Part shown: positions 23,784 through 44,433 of the stretch, one piece after another
How positions within the stretch are numbered: position 1 is the stretch's first letter
Layout of the letters: the number at the start of each line of letters is the position of its first letter
DNA from: Antedon bifida
Lineage: Eukaryota > Echinodermata > Crinoidea > Comatulida > Antedonidae
Length of the DNA: 64,000 nucleotides
Direction: 5' to 3'
NCBI GenBank assembly: GCA_963402885.1
Contig: OY727102.1
Location: 18,042,001 to 18,106,000 of the forward strand
Notes under the pieces: model-generated
Told to the model about the DNA's origin: nothing
Databases searched by the model: none
The model's input: only the letters and a program-made list of their open reading frames with translations
Made by a program: the position numbers and the translations under genes

Positions 23784-26700
23784 ATGGCGGAAGAACAAAA
23801 TGCCAGAAAGTCACAGTTGTACGAGAAACTCTCTGCTAAGGCAGAACTTTTTCGTTCAAAACTTATTGAGGATTTTCACCTTTTAGACAGCTTTGACGAA
23901 CAAGGACTTGTTGATGCCCCAGTACATTATTCAAAAGACATGGCAGGTAAAACGTTGTCAATAATATATACATATCATAATCAACAAACCAAATATAGTG
24001 CGATAAAAACCTATTATTGATAATTGAACCCAACAGCATGGCTCGTAAGCTTCCCAATAATAGGGCCTGGAGAGACGCAGCGCAAGGACGTAGGCAGTTG
24101 GCCAATGACAATCGACAATTCGAATAATCCATCGCTTGTGATTGGTCACAATCACTTACGTTTCGTTACGTTCTTGTGTTGGATCTCTAGTGGGAACCAA
24201 GCATAATTCATTCACAGAGCATGTTCAAAATATAATTAAGAATAGGCAGAATACTTTGATTTTATTTTATTTTTTCAGACAGTGAATTTTTAAACCAAGT
24301 GATGCTGGATAATGCAAATGAGTTGATTAAGTTTCAAGTGTATTCAAGTAAAGATAAATCACAAATACAAATGAGCGACAGACGTAAGAATCGAGTAAAG
24401 AACAAGAACTCTAAAAATCCACCGTTGGACATGTGGGCGCATTTTGTTCTAGAGAGTATCCTTTCAATATCAAACTCTGTGTCTACACTATCATACTAGT
24501 TTGACAAGAAAAGTGTGATGTTCCAAATATGGGAGTGATATGACATCATCATGTCCATATTTGGTCACATCACATTTGTGTTGTCACATAAAGTGTGTAG
24601 AGTGTAGACAGAGCTTGAGTGTGTTGTGTACAGGTCTTTTAGGCCTAACCATCGTCGTTTAATCACCATCTTTTAAAAACAAGAATGTCCAATATTTACC
24701 ATCATCATCATCTTCTCCTTCTTCCTCTAATGTTAGCTTCATCATTGACATATGACACGATATAATTGACCAAGTTCGTGAACCAAAGATTAAATTATGT
24801 TTTTCTTGACTTTTTGACAACATGCTCCCTATTTCAGAATTCAATGTTATTCCTCATTCTAACCAATTCTATCGCGCTAGGAATACAATCAGGTGAGACA
24901 TTATAGACCTAGCCTTGTGACGGCATTGTGATCCTGGTATCCAACGCAATTCATTTTAGTGGCTTTCTTCTCCCTTCACTTTTATCTTTCCTATTCCTGT
25001 ATTAGTAACTGTTTAGAGCGTGTGAAACGATCATTTATTTTAGCAACATTTTGAGACAGGCGAACGGCAAGAACGAGAGAGAGACCACAGCAACGACGCT
25101 TAACCCGATACGGATTAGACCGGCCGCCCCGTCAGTCTTCCCTGGTCGACTAGAACTCGTATTGTATTGTTTCTTATTACAACATTTTTAATAATTATTT
25201 ATCCTTGCAGAGGTATCTGGTAACACGAATCCTGACCTAGACGGTTTGCGATTTGCTCTGGACATCTTTGATTACTGCTCGTTAATCCTGTTCATGTTGG
25301 AGATCATTCTGAAGTGGATTGACTGCTTCTGGACATTCTGGGGAAACGGATGGAATATCTTTGATTTTACAGTCACTGTCGGGGTAAAGCTTGAATCCCA
25401 CTAGGACGTAACGCAAGAACGTAAGCGCAACGCAAGCGAGTTGTCCAATCACAACGCGATAGATCATCGAACTGTCGCTTGCCATTGGTCATCTCGCTTG
25501 CGTTGCGTCTACGTCCTTGCGTTGCGCCATAGTGGGAACTAAGCTTAAGAAAGTCAATCTGAACCCCGCCGATACAGAGTCTATTGGTGATCAAACAGTT
25601 TAGGTCTAGAGTATGCGTCGTTTTCAATGTATATTGTCCTATGACCATCATTGGTCCAGATAGCTCTGTCTACACTATCAAACTTGTTTGACAAAAAAGT
25701 GTGATGTGCTCATATATGATTATGATATGACATCATCATGTCCATATATGGGCACATCACATTTTTTGGTCACATAATGTTTGTTATTAATTGTAGACAG
25801 AGCTTAAGATTTCAAGAAACAGGTTAAAATATAAACTACACCTATATTAATATTTAAATTTATTTATTCAGGGCGAGTGACAGCAGTCATATAAATTAAA
25901 TGAATAATGTTCTCAGGATTAATTTTGTAAACGAATTTTGTTCACAAAAAAAACTTACACAGCAGGGGATCAATCGAAGCGTAAACAAATCCGCAAATGA
26001 ATATGTCTAATAATCAAATTATAATTTTGTTGATTTAAGTCGTTTGTTCCCGAGCTGATTGCCTTTACAGCAGGCGATCTGAAAGAAGTGCGTGTGATAG
26101 TAAACAACTTACGAGTGTTTCGTATTCTACGATCTCTTAAGATGGTTTCTCGATTCAGACAAGTACGTCTCATCGCCCTTGCGATTACAAAAGCGTTCAA
26201 TGTAAGTAAATGGAAATTAGGCTATGACATTATTCAGTAGGGTTTATTGGACCATGATAAATTAAAGCGGATAAAAACGATACTGCTCTTTCAACACATC
26301 AACTAAACATGGATTCGACCAGAAAATAGTTTAGTTGTTTCTTTCCTTAAGCTTGGTTCCCACTATAGAATGCAGTAAGGACGTAAGCCGCAACGCAAGC
26401 GAATTGACCAATCACAATGAACGGTTCGAATAATCCATCGCTTGGATAGGTCTATTCGCTTGCGTTGCGACTTACGTCCTTGCGTTGAGTGCTAATGGGA
26501 ACTAAGTTTTAGAAAGGATCTTCCCTGATTCGACTTATTATTTGAATACATTTAACGCTGAATGACAAGAAAGACGACAGACGATTCTTACCAATCAGAG
26601 CCTCCGATTCTGTCCAGTAAGATTCGGCCGGGATGAGACAACCCTCTCACAACACTTCCATCCAGCCTAAATAATGAGGTATCTGTATTATATACCATAA

Positions 26701-28994
26701 GGAGGAGAATGGCAATGAATGATTAAAATTGCAATCACTTTTCAGGGGCGTTAGGCTGGGGTGTTAGTTAGGGTAGTTCCGCTTTAATGTTGCACTCTCC
26801 CAGCCAGCAACCAGCCTACGCCTCTGCTTTTATCTTTTCAAGGCAATGACGTTCATCATGCTACTACTGTTCACATTCGCCTACATCTTTGCTATAGCAG
26901 GTGTCATCTTTTTTGACAGTTACTCGCGATCGGATCGTAAGGATCTTGTCTACAAGGACAGTTTCAAGTAGGTATAGGCCTACGTGGTTACTCACTGAAA
27001 TAAAGCTCTGTCTACACTATCAAACTTTATGTGATGTGCCCAAATATGGTAGTGATATGCTTAAATATAGTAGTGATATGACATCATCATGTCCATATTA
27101 TGAGCACATCACATTTTGTTGTCATATAAAGTTTGATAGTGTAGACAGAGCTTAATAATGCTGATGATTGCTTTCTCGTTGTTTTTTTCTTGTGTGTGGA
27201 CACAATTTGAAGTGGTTTTATTTTTGTTGCAGCAATCTTGGACGCGCCATGATCACGCTCTTTCAGCTCTTCACGCTTGACCAATGGCATAGAGTTCTCA
27301 CTGACATCTGGAAAGTTTCTGATAAATTCTTCACGACTTTCTACATCATTCTTTGGATTTGTATTGGATCGTTCATCTTCCGTAATATCTTCGTTGGAAT
27401 TATGGGTAAGTTACTCAAGACTAAAGCTCTGTCTACACTATCAAACTTTATGTGAAAAAAAAATGTGATATGCCCATATGTAGGATATTGATGTCATAGC
27501 ACTACCATATCTGGGAATATTTGGGCACATCACACATTAAACTAGTTTGATAGTAGACAGAATTTTACAGTATAATTTCTGATTCCATTGTAACGCTTGA
27601 AAGTTTCATGTCGGCCTAAGTTCCAATTATTGTATTGTACTTTTATTTTGAACAGTCAATAACTTTCAGAACATTCGCAACGATCTATTCGACGAAGTTC
27701 GGGAGCACGAGACGACACGCCAACTGATATTGAATGCCGAAAAATTCAATGACGAACTCAATAAGCACGACATGACCTTAAATAAAGCAAGGTAATTTGT
27801 GCAGTAACGCAACCTACGCAACGTAAGAAAATGCCCTTCCAAACATTGTGTTTGCCTCCGCCTGCGTGAAATCAAACATACGATGTTTGCAGTGTTGCCT
27901 CGTCGGTTCCCACTTGTGATTACGCAATGCAGCACTTTGCGTCGATACGTCGCTGCGTTGCGTTCTATGGGAACAACCCTTTTACAATTCATCAGGAGTG
28001 ACTTTTGTGTTCTTTACAGACGTGCTAGCCAGGTTTCATCGGTTGCGAGTACGGAGAACATTGATAGTAAGGATTCCGCAAAGAGTGATGCTGGTGTAAA
28101 GGACACGACGTCATCTGGATCTATGAACCAATCAGAGTTGATGGACACCATTAGTCATCGTATGATGGACACTCAGCTGATTTCCGATAGTAAGTTATAG
28201 GATGGATTAATTCTTTAATCCATGGTTATAGTAGCCGTTTGAAATACTAAAATGTGTTATGTAAAGGCCAACTAAAGACAGTATCGTACGAGGCCCGACG
28301 AAACGTCTTGACTCGTCGGTGCTGTCTGAGTTGAATCGTCGGGAGAACTTTTAAACATGTTACATTTTCTCGCCGTACGACGCTGTCTGAGTTGGCCACA
28401 AGCAACCCGGATGAAGAGGACACTCCACTTTGGAAGTTTCAACTTTTTGTTTTTCAGATTGGGAGAAGATGGTACACGATAACCTAGAGATTTTATCACG
28501 GACACCCACAGAAACGTTGTGGCCACGGGACACTCTCTTTCGATACCTACAGCTGATGGAAGCCATGCAAGAGAACCTCGAAGAACGAGAGCACTTCCAG
28601 AATCTTGCGTGTAAGGAAATTGACATTCACTGCTCAGTGCCAAACTAATTATCTGAAAAAACTAATATTAATCGGCAATTGTTTTCTAGTCTTTATACTC
28701 TATTGAAAAATGGTACGCTTAGTTCCAACTTTGACGCACTGCAATTTAAGGATGTAAGCGCACTGCAAATCATTTGGCCAATCACGATTCGATGGATCGT
28801 CTGAACTGTCGCTTGTGATTGGCCAACTCACTTGCGTCGTGCCTGCAACTGATTCCCAGTGCTGTATCCCACATACTATCTATTTCCGAAGTAGGCTAAA
28901 TCACATGTGGTGCCTGTATAATCGTAATTTTTTTTTTTTATAATTGTCTTTCATAGATCATGCCTTGCTACGAATGTTCGACACATCGGCATAA
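23784..28994 (+). CDS. CATSPER2: CATSPER2, sperm calcium-channel pore subunit
   Basis: Pore-forming subunit of the flagellar CatSper Ca2+ channel. Exons: 23784-23946, 24279-24478, 24838-24892, 25211-25383, 26040-26201, 26843-26967, 27233-27405, 27656-27791, 28020-28189, 28458-28610, 28957-28994. The chain closes at 515 aa (human 530). A six-segment ion-transport domain is evident: S1 FLILTNSIALGI, S3 WNIFDFTVTVG, and S4 with regularly spaced Arg/Lys (RVFRILRSLKMVSRFRQVRLI, residues ~221-242). The pore loop carries T307-L-D309-Q-W311, the T-x-D-x-W filter of CatSper subunits. S6 is followed by the typical NNFQNIRNDL linker and a Ser-rich, then acidic C-terminal tail. Divergent from MALT1. The exon 2 donor and the exon 4 donor flank are MITE sequence. 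Confidence 0.95.
24046..24203. mobile_element. MITE family B, copy 1
   Basis: Family B is ~150 bp with TIR GCTTGGTTCCCACTA and inner motifs GCAACGCAAGGACGTAAGC and TTGACCAATCACAA. This copy has a degraded left end; right end TAGTGGGAACCAAGC. CATSPER2 intron 1. Confidence 0.75.
24474..24617 (+). mobile_element. MITE family A, copy 10
   Basis: Left end reads AACTCTGTGTCTACACTATC (a GT duplicated against the consensus); right end CAGAGCTTGAG. Its first bases overlap the 3' end of CATSPER2 exon 2 and provide the donor GT. Confidence 0.9.
25386..25548. mobile_element. MITE family B, copy 2
   Basis: AAGCTTGAATCCCACTAGGA at the left, TAGTGGGAACTAAGCTT at the right. Starts two bases inside the donor of CATSPER2 exon 4 (GT at 25384-25385). 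Confidence 0.85.
25661..25806 (+). mobile_element. MITE family A, copy 11
   Basis: Complete copy in CATSPER2 intron 4; the right arm carries a small insertion (TTATTAATT). Confidence 0.9.
26348..26509. mobile_element. MITE family B, copy 3
   Basis: TTAAGCTTGGTTCCCACTAT at the left; GCTAATGGGAACTAAGTTTT at the right. CATSPER2 intron 5. Confidence 0.85.
27001..27154 (+). mobile_element. MITE family A, copy 12
   Basis: Complete copy in CATSPER2 intron 6; both arms carry the TTTATGTGA/TCATATAAAG form. Confidence 0.9.
27422..27567 (-). mobile_element. MITE family A, copy 13
   Basis: Starts 17 bp after the donor of CATSPER2 exon 7 (27405) and ends in a decayed TIR (GTAGACAGAATTTTA). Confidence 0.85.
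27802..27978. mobile_element. MITE family C, copy 2 (truncated)
   Basis: Contains ACGTAAGAAAATGCCCTTCC, as in the 32387 copy, and TTCCCACTTGTGATTACGCA. Outer TIR at the left is lost. Lies between CATSPER2 exons 8 and 9, starting ~10 bp past the exon 8 donor. Confidence 0.65.
28717..28863. mobile_element. MITE family B, copy 4 (old)
   Basis: GCTTAGTTCCAACTTTGACG at the left with inner TTGGCCAATCACGATTCGAT; the right end is degraded. Last intron of CATSPER2. Confidence 0.65.
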
Positions 28995-29261
28995 TACCAC
29001 TGTACCAGTTACATGTCCACTAGCTGATGCTAGCAATACTGTAGTTGTTCCATCTCGGGTTTGGAAAGGATTAGTTGAAAGTAGCCTACACCTCATCAAC
29101 AGAGAATCTTCATCAATTTCTGATTTCGAATTTTAGGATTTGGTTTAGCAAGCTCAAAAATGTTTGGCTGCCAAATTAGCGAGATACGGGCCACTCGCAG
29201 CTGGGTTTTAATCACATCTTAGTTTGGGTAGACACCTGGTCAACATCAGTGTTAAACTAAC

Positions 29262-29369
29262 TAAAGCTCTGTCTACACTATCAAACTTTATGTGACAAAA
29301 AATGTGACATATATATATGGACATATTTGAACACATCAAACTAGTTGGATAGTGTAGACAGAGCTTTAG
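29262..29369 (-). mobile_element. MITE family A, copy 14 (internally deleted)
   Basis: About 108 bp; both TIRs good, the centre shortened to ACATATATATATGGACATAT. Confidence 0.85.
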
Positions 29370-29865
29370 AATACCCACTGTTCAAAAAACATTAGTTTAC
29401 ACTGAAGATGGTAGTTGTCTACCAATACATGAACTTGTATGTTCATATAGCTACCAATAAATGGTTTTATCTGCAATATATAAATTACATAACAAAATAT
29501 TTTAATTAATAAATAAAACACAAATATTTACATAAAATATGACTTTTGCCACAACTTTATTTTGTATCCGCATTTATATAAATATCTATGGTGCTTTGGC
29601 AAATGTGCATATTTACATGAATATGTATTTACCTCTTTTAATTTTATCAAATATAACTAGTGTTAGCTTTATTTTATTATATGTTTTCAGATGCCTTTTG
29701 CAATTTTATCGTCGTTAGTACCTGAAACAAATTTATATATTGTTTGCCAAAGGTAATATTTAATAAAATATACTAATACAAATATGATATAATATAAATG
29801 GGACATTAACATTCAGGTATCAACATACAGCTTAGAATACCCATTTAGGAAACAATCATCATGAC

Positions 29866-30038
29866 TAAAGCTCTCAGCCTGTCTACACTATCAAACTAGT
29901 TTGACACAAAAAGTGTGATGTGCTCAAATATGGTAGTGATATGCCCAATTATGGGAGTGATATAACATCATCATGTCCATTATGGGCACATCATATTTTT
30001 GTTGTCACATAAAGTTTGATAGTGTAGACAGAGCTTAA
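29866..30038 (+). mobile_element. MITE family A, copy 15
   Basis: Complete, with a 4-base insertion in the left TIR (CTCTCAGCCTGTC). Confidence 0.9.
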
Positions 30039-30453
30039 CATTTCTCACCAATATGGATTTCCCCATCTGCTGTTCTGCTGTAAAGGTAAAACATATATTC
30101 CACCTTGTTAATGTTATAAGTGCCCCTTAATAGGTGTGTCCGGTCTACTGTATTTAAACAAGATTTCCCTGGAATGTGCCCTCACAGTGACCCCTCATAC
30201 AAATTAATATAATTATTTTGGATACTTTTTAGCAACACAGACAGTTTTACATAATTCTATACTATAATTCACTTTCATCCACATCATTGCACTAAAAACA
30301 CATTGCATAAAACAGATGCTCCATACAAACATAAACAGGCTCTTATATTATAAAAAATGAGTTAAATTGCTATAGGTTTAGTAAGGCAGTTGGGTCAGTC
30401 TATTCATATGACATCAGACGATAAAGGAGTCATCTTCTTTGGTCATCATCATA

Positions 30454-30616
30454 TAAAGCTCTGTCTACACTATCAAACTAGTTAGACAAAAAGTGTGATG
30501 TGCCTAAATATGGTAGTGATATGCTTAAATATGGTAGTGGTATGACATCATCATGTCCATATATGGGCACATCACATTTGTTTGTCACATAGTTTGATAG
30601 TGTAGATAGAGCTTTA
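30454..30616 (+). mobile_element. MITE family A, copy 16
   Basis: Complete copy, TAAAGCTCTG to TAGAGCTTTA. Confidence 0.9.
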
Positions 30617-30747
30617 GGCAAGAACTTAAATCTAGCATTTAAACAATGTGCCTCTTTCATTTATAATCAACCCCTCCCTCTTTTACCTGGATTGAAAAAA
30701 GTTCTACTAAGTGCTCGTAATGTTGTCATCATTTTTATAATGTACAG

Positions 30748-30912
30748 TAGAACCTCTATTAAGGGGACATCTTCAGGACCCAAAACAGCATCCTCTAAAT
30801 AGAGGATGGTTGTTACGTTATTATATTTCCCCTCATTTGTTTCACAGGAAAGTGTCCCCTTAATCGAGGTGTCCCCTAATAGGGGTTTCCCAAAGGAGAG
30901 TCCTACTATATT
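30748..30912. repeat. GTCCCCTTAATAGGGG-family repeat with inverted ends
   Basis: Left ACAGTAGAACCTCTATTAAG and right AGGGGTTTCCCAAAGG, with GTGTCCCCTTAATCGAGGTG inside. The ends are imperfect inverted repeats of the pogo-like CAGTAGAACC type. Confidence 0.6.
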
Positions 30913-31367
30913 TGTGTTCACTTTAAAATACCAATATAGTTGCAATATGTACAGTACTCCTTTTAAAGAAAATAATAAAATAACATTGCGGAGGCTTATC
31001 CAAACTGTTTGTTCATATAGCTAATATTGTCCATTTCTTTTTTTTTTAAACGTCACTTATCTAGAAACCTACTAAAATTCAAGGTATTTTATAGTATTGC
31101 AATTCCATTTATCAAGAAATTATTTTAAAGTCTCAAACACAGTTTCATTGTATCCTATTGTCTAGTAGTTTTCTGCCATTTTCACAAGACGTTTGTCAAC
31201 ACCCAAACAAGAGGTTGGCCGGAGGCTTTTAAAGTTTGGTTTTTCCTCTGAATATCACAAAAATTCTCAAACTTAATGACATAAAAATACTACAACCTGC
31301 TGTATTTATACCCAATTTACACAGAATTGTCACATTGTAGTACCAACTGTATCCTCTAATACCCAAC

Positions 31368-31533
31368 TTAAGCTCTGTCTACACTATCAAACTTTATGTG
31401 ACAAAAAATGTGATGCGTCCATATATGGACATGATGATGTCATATCACTACCATATTTGGGCATATCACTACTATATTTGGGCACACCACACTTTTTTTG
31501 TCAGACTAGTTTGATAGTGTAGACAGAGATTTA
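31368..31533 (-). mobile_element. MITE family A, copy 17
   Basis: Complete. It begins 31 bp past the KATNAL2 stop codon, so it lies in the 3' UTR or just downstream. Confidence 0.9.
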
Positions 31534-31563
31534 CAGATATAGTGCTGTATCAATGTCCAGTCT

Positions 31564-41348
<9,785 letters not shown>

Positions 41349-41603
41349 AAGCCGGTCTAGGCCTAGTAGCCTAACTTTTTAGTAAAATATAAATAAACAC
41401 TTTTTCTTAAAAGTCGTCTGGGAATCGAACCGCCAACCCCTAGCTTTATGCCAACGATGTTCTGAACCGACTGAATTTTATTTAAATTTAGTTTAGTTTA
41501 TCCTTAGTTTATTATCAGACCTGTCAACTGGTCCTTGACCTTGTCATTGCACAATTTCAATGATGTATTGATGGCCTCACAATCACATTCTTCACTTAAT
41601 AAC
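41349..41603. promoter_or_regulatory. KATNAL2 upstream region with tRNA-like SINE fragment
   Basis: This is the KATNAL2 5' flank up to the Ty3 insertion. On the minus strand, GGGGTTGGCGGTTCGATTCC (41421-41440) contains a perfect pol III B box, probably from a tRNA-derived SINE. Before the Ty3 insertion this segment was continuous with 50735-51236. Confidence 0.5.
41599..41603. repeat. Target-site duplication of the Ty3 element (left)
   Basis: ATAAC immediately before the 5' LTR, matched by ATAAC at 50730-50734 after the 3' LTR. Confidence 0.85.
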
Positions 41604-41902
41604 TGTAGTATCGACCATAAGGGGGTGGCCGCTAAATGAATGGCCCGAACCTACCAACCGTCTGCGGGCGCCTGGTTCTAGTGCTTGTGACGTATGGACG
41701 GCTGGGCGTCATGCGCAGACGGTTGGAGCAGACCAAGAATCGGGGCAGTTAGCCACGGAGTTTGCCGTGGTTAGAAGGATATTACGGCTTTTAGCAGTAT
41801 TACCAGAGGATTTATATATATCAATTGGATTTGCCCCAAGCGGGAAGAAGTTCCCAGATAGGTGAGTATCTGGTGCACTTTGTTAAACGGGGTGAATACA
41901 AT
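41604..41902 (+). repeat. 5' LTR
   Basis: 299 bp, TGTAGTATCG to GAATACAAT. It contains a TATA-like TTTATATATA at 41811 and, ~50 bp later, a splice donor. The end is not canonical CA; the boundary is set by the 5-bp TSD (a 4-bp TAAC reading, with the LTR one base longer, is also possible). Confidence 0.9.
41862..41863 (+). promoter_or_regulatory. Candidate splice donor in the LTR/leader
   Basis: CAGATAG|GTGAGTATC is an excellent donor, ~50 bp downstream of the LTR TATA box, and would lie in the leader of every transcript. Paired with the acceptor at 48633-48634 it would remove gag and pol and place ORF3 first. Confidence 0.55.
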
Positions 41903-41904
41903 AT

Positions 41905-41922
41905 TGGCGCTGCGAGCAAAAA
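41905..41922 (+). other. Primer-binding site
   Basis: TGGCGCTGCGAGCAAAAA begins 2 bp after the 5' LTR. The TGG start fits the CCA 3' end of a tRNA primer. I could not assign the tRNA. Confidence 0.6.
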
Positions 41923-42240
41923 AGGATAATTATTCCTGTATTTTTGCTTGTTTTCCTAAGGAATTTGTGTGTGCGATAAAAGACACACTTGTTCCGCATA
42001 TTTATGCAAATTAGTTTCCAAGGTCGGTAGGAAAAGCATTTGCCGCGTTATTGCGGTACGGTGGGTTAGTATTACTTAATTGGATACATATATTTGTGTG
42101 TCTATTGGGATTGTGATAAATTAATATTTATTTCGCTTTTGGAAATCGAGAATCGATCTCCAGCGGCGGGGTTCAAAATTCCCGGTTGGGTGATAATAAA
42201 GTACGGGGTTTCTTTAGTGAATAGTAGCGTCTGGATTACC

Positions 42241-44433
42241 ATGCCCATAGACGGGAATCGCATTCGAGTGAATTTCTGTACACTCGAGCAATTATGCGAT
42301 ATTCCGGGAATAGGGGTGGTTCGGGCGGACGAAATTTTGTCCCTTAGGACCAGATTGGGGAATATTTCATCCGTAATAGATTTAAGTTCTATTAAGGGTC
42401 TGAGTAAGAAGCCAGAATTCTTAAGCAGATTCGATTTTTCACCTAACCCTAGGTTGTCACCCGAGGATTTTCGTCGAATGTTGGGTTCTGTGTCTTCGTT
42501 GGTAGATGATCGGAATGATTTTAGTGTTCATTCTCCAGCCCAACATTTAGAATCTGAGGGTGGAGCTGAAAGGGGAGGCTCTGGGGCAAAGGGAGTAGAA
42601 TTTGATAAGGCTCATCATAGATTAGGTGTTAGGTCTCCGATGGTCCTGCAGCAGCAGGGGTCGGCATCGTCTGGGTCTGCTGGGGTTAGTAAGGGCGCCG
42701 ATACAATTAAAAGTGCCCTAAAGAAGGCGGTGGGTCCCGGGAAGGACGATACTCGTTCCCGTAAAACTGAGCAAAAGCTTAAGTTTATGTCCTTTAGGGA
42801 ATTCTCTCTTTCTCCAGAGAACCAGGAAGAGGGTTACTCTAGTGGGGAGGAGGCTCATGTGGGTTCCGCAGAAGACTACGCAGCGACTCTCCGGTACAAG
42901 GCTGGGGAAATATCCTCATGTGGAAGGGGGAAAGAGTTTAGCGGGAATAAAGAATATGGAACTCCGGTATCAAAAGGGGGATATCCGGCTCCACAGAGGG
43001 AATCTCAAAATTACGAAGTTGGTACAGGCCGACAATGGGCAAATACGAGAGAGGGGAACTCATGGGGTGGAGATAGATCAGGGAACGGGTTCCCTGGGGA
43101 TGGTACTTGGGACCGTCCTGAATATCGTCCAAGGGATGACAGACCAAGACTCCCACACAGGCCTACTCATCAGGAATCGGATTGGACTTCGGACCGATCC
43201 GGGAGGTGGGACGGATACCAGGGGTCCGAGTCTCCTTATGGATGGTCATCCGGTCGTCCACGGGAGGGACCAGGGCGTCAGGACTGGGACTATTCATGGG
43301 TCGTTCCACAACCCTGGGGTAGATACGAAGAGAGGCCAGTATTATACCAGGACCGAAGGGATAGAGGTCCAAGGGCTGGAACTAGGGGTAATAGGGCAGG
43401 GGGTAGGCCAAGATGGGAACCTTTCCGATCTAAGGATGTCCCGAGAAGCCTGGTATATAGAGGGAAGGATAATTGGGCTTTCTTTAAACGTAGATTTAGG
43501 GCTTTTTCGGAAGAGCATCATCTTTCGCCCTGGGAAATGAAGGAGGCGTTTTGTTGGTGCGTGGAGGGGGCTGCGGCAGACCTCTACACCAATTTAGTAA
43601 CCATGGATGGGGACATTTCCTTTTGGGACATAATTCATGCCTTTGACCAACGATTTACGGAGGATGAACTTCCTGAGGTCCTCCAGGCCAAACTAGAGAC
43701 GGCATCCCAACATGAGACAGAAACCGTAGGGGAATGGGCCGATCGGGTATTAACCCTAACTAGGAAAGCCTTCAAGCCACTTTCCAATGAATGGATACAG
43801 AGACATTCAGCTATGAAGTTCTGTATTGGGTGCCGTAACACGGGGGTGGGGAAATTGGTACTTTTTGAAAACTGCGCGACTATGTCCGAGGCGCTTAGAA
43901 AGTACGACAAATTTAACAGCCTCCAATCTCTGTATGAAACAAAATGGGGAAAGGAAATAACATCTCTACCACCCCAGGCCAGGTCTCCAACGGTCTCGGC
44001 TAGGCCGATGGCGCAATCACGCCCGCTTTCCTCCACTTCCGTCCAACCGGAGGACGACAACGATAGTGAAGGGGAGGGGGAGCCCCTGGTCCGGTTAGTC
44101 GAGCGTAGGCCAGGGATGGAAAATAGGGGATTTTACCGACCACCACCTAGAGGTGGGTCCGAGGCCCGACCAGGTGGGTTAGGTAAGAGGGTGATGGCAA
44201 TCGAGGCGGATTTAGCCCAGGTTAAAGGGTTGTTAAAAAGGGTTCTGGAGATAGTAGAGGGCGGGGACCGAACGGGTGGGGGTTCAGGGCCGCCACCTCC
44301 TCCCCAATCCACTACTACTACCTGGGACCGCTGCTTTGAATGTAATGAGGTGGGTCATTTCAAAAGGGAATGTCCGAAATTAGCGCGGCAAGCCAGGCAG
44401 GTAGGGGAACAAGAGGATCCTTTAAACGAATAG
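42241..44433 (+). CDS. gag: Gag with HhH motif and CCHC zinc knuckle
   Basis: 730 aa from ATG 42241 (ACCATGC context). The frame is open further upstream but has no ATG there. Residues ~9-54 (VNFCTLEQLCDIPGIGVVRA, then DEILSLRTRLG) match a ComEA-type helix-hairpin-helix DNA-binding motif, unusual for Gag. A long Gly/Arg/Asp-rich region (~150-390) precedes a capsid-like segment (DNWAFFKRRFRAFSEEH through QHETETVGEWADRVL). The nucleocapsid knuckle CFECNEVGHFKREC (C-x2-C-x4-H-x4-C) lies at 698-711. The stop is 6 bp after the slippery heptamer that leads to Pol. Confidence 0.9.
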   Translation: MPIDGNRIRVNFCTLEQLCDIPGIGVVRADEILSLRTRLGNISSVIDLSSIKGLSKKPEFLSRFDFSPNPRLSPEDFRRMLGSVSSLVDDRNDFSVHSPAQHLESEGGAERGGSGAKGVEFDKAHHRLGVRSPMVLQQQGSASSGSAGVSKGADTIKSALKKAVGPGKDDTRSRKTEQKLKFMSFREFSLSPENQEEGYSSGEEAHVGSAEDYAATLRYKAGEISSCGRGKEFSGNKEYGTPVSKGGYPAPQRESQNYEVGTGRQWANTREGNSWGGDRSGNGFPGDGTWDRPEYRPRDDRPRLPHRPTHQESDWTSDRSGRWDGYQGSESPYGWSSGRPREGPGRQDWDYSWVVPQPWGRYEERPVLYQDRRDRGPRAGTRGNRAGGRPRWEPFRSKDVPRSLVYRGKDNWAFFKRRFRAFSEEHHLSPWEMKEAFCWCVEGAAADLYTNLVTMDGDISFWDIIHAFDQRFTEDELPEVLQAKLETASQHETETVGEWADRVLTLTRKAFKPLSNEWIQRHSAMKFCIGCRNTGVGKLVLFENCATMSEALRKYDKFNSLQSLYETKWGKEITSLPPQARSPTVSARPMAQSRPLSSTSVQPEDDNDSEGEGEPLVRLVERRPGMENRGFYRPPPRGGSEARPGGLGKRVMAIEADLAQVKGLLKRVLEIVEGGDRTGGGSGPPPPPQSTTTTWDRCFECNEVGHFKRECPKLARQARQVGEQEDPLNE
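44421..44427 (+). promoter_or_regulatory. -1 ribosomal frameshift site, T_TTA_AAC
   Basis: TTTAAAC is a canonical X_XXY_YYZ slippery heptamer, and it is in the correct phase: TTA and AAC are gag codons, GAA TAG follows. Pol lies in the -1 frame. Downstream GGTCGGGGCCTGACC and CCGAC can pair into a stem or pseudoknot, as such sites need. Confidence 0.85.

Larger units (their letters stand above)
28995..31563. other. Convergent 3' intergenic region, CATSPER2 to KATNAL2
   Basis: No coding exon was recognised. It contains four family-A MITEs and one copy of the GTCCCCTTAATAGGGG repeat. AATAAA occurs at about 29455 and 29508 and could end CATSPER2 transcripts. The remainder is AT-rich. Confidence 0.6.

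Noticed and set aside
28272..28643. Minus-strand ORFs of 123 and 88 codons
   Set aside because: They overlap CATSPER2 exon 10 and its intron on the opposite strand, with no independent support.
42094..42240. N-terminal extension of gag from 42094
   Set aside because: The codon there is TTG, not ATG. The first in-frame ATG is 42241, in a reasonable context, and starts just before the HhH motif.
42842..43540. 232-codon ORF in another frame inside gag
   Set aside because: It lies within the Gly/Arg/Asp-rich part of gag, where codon bias keeps the alternative frame open; no domain and no expression signal.
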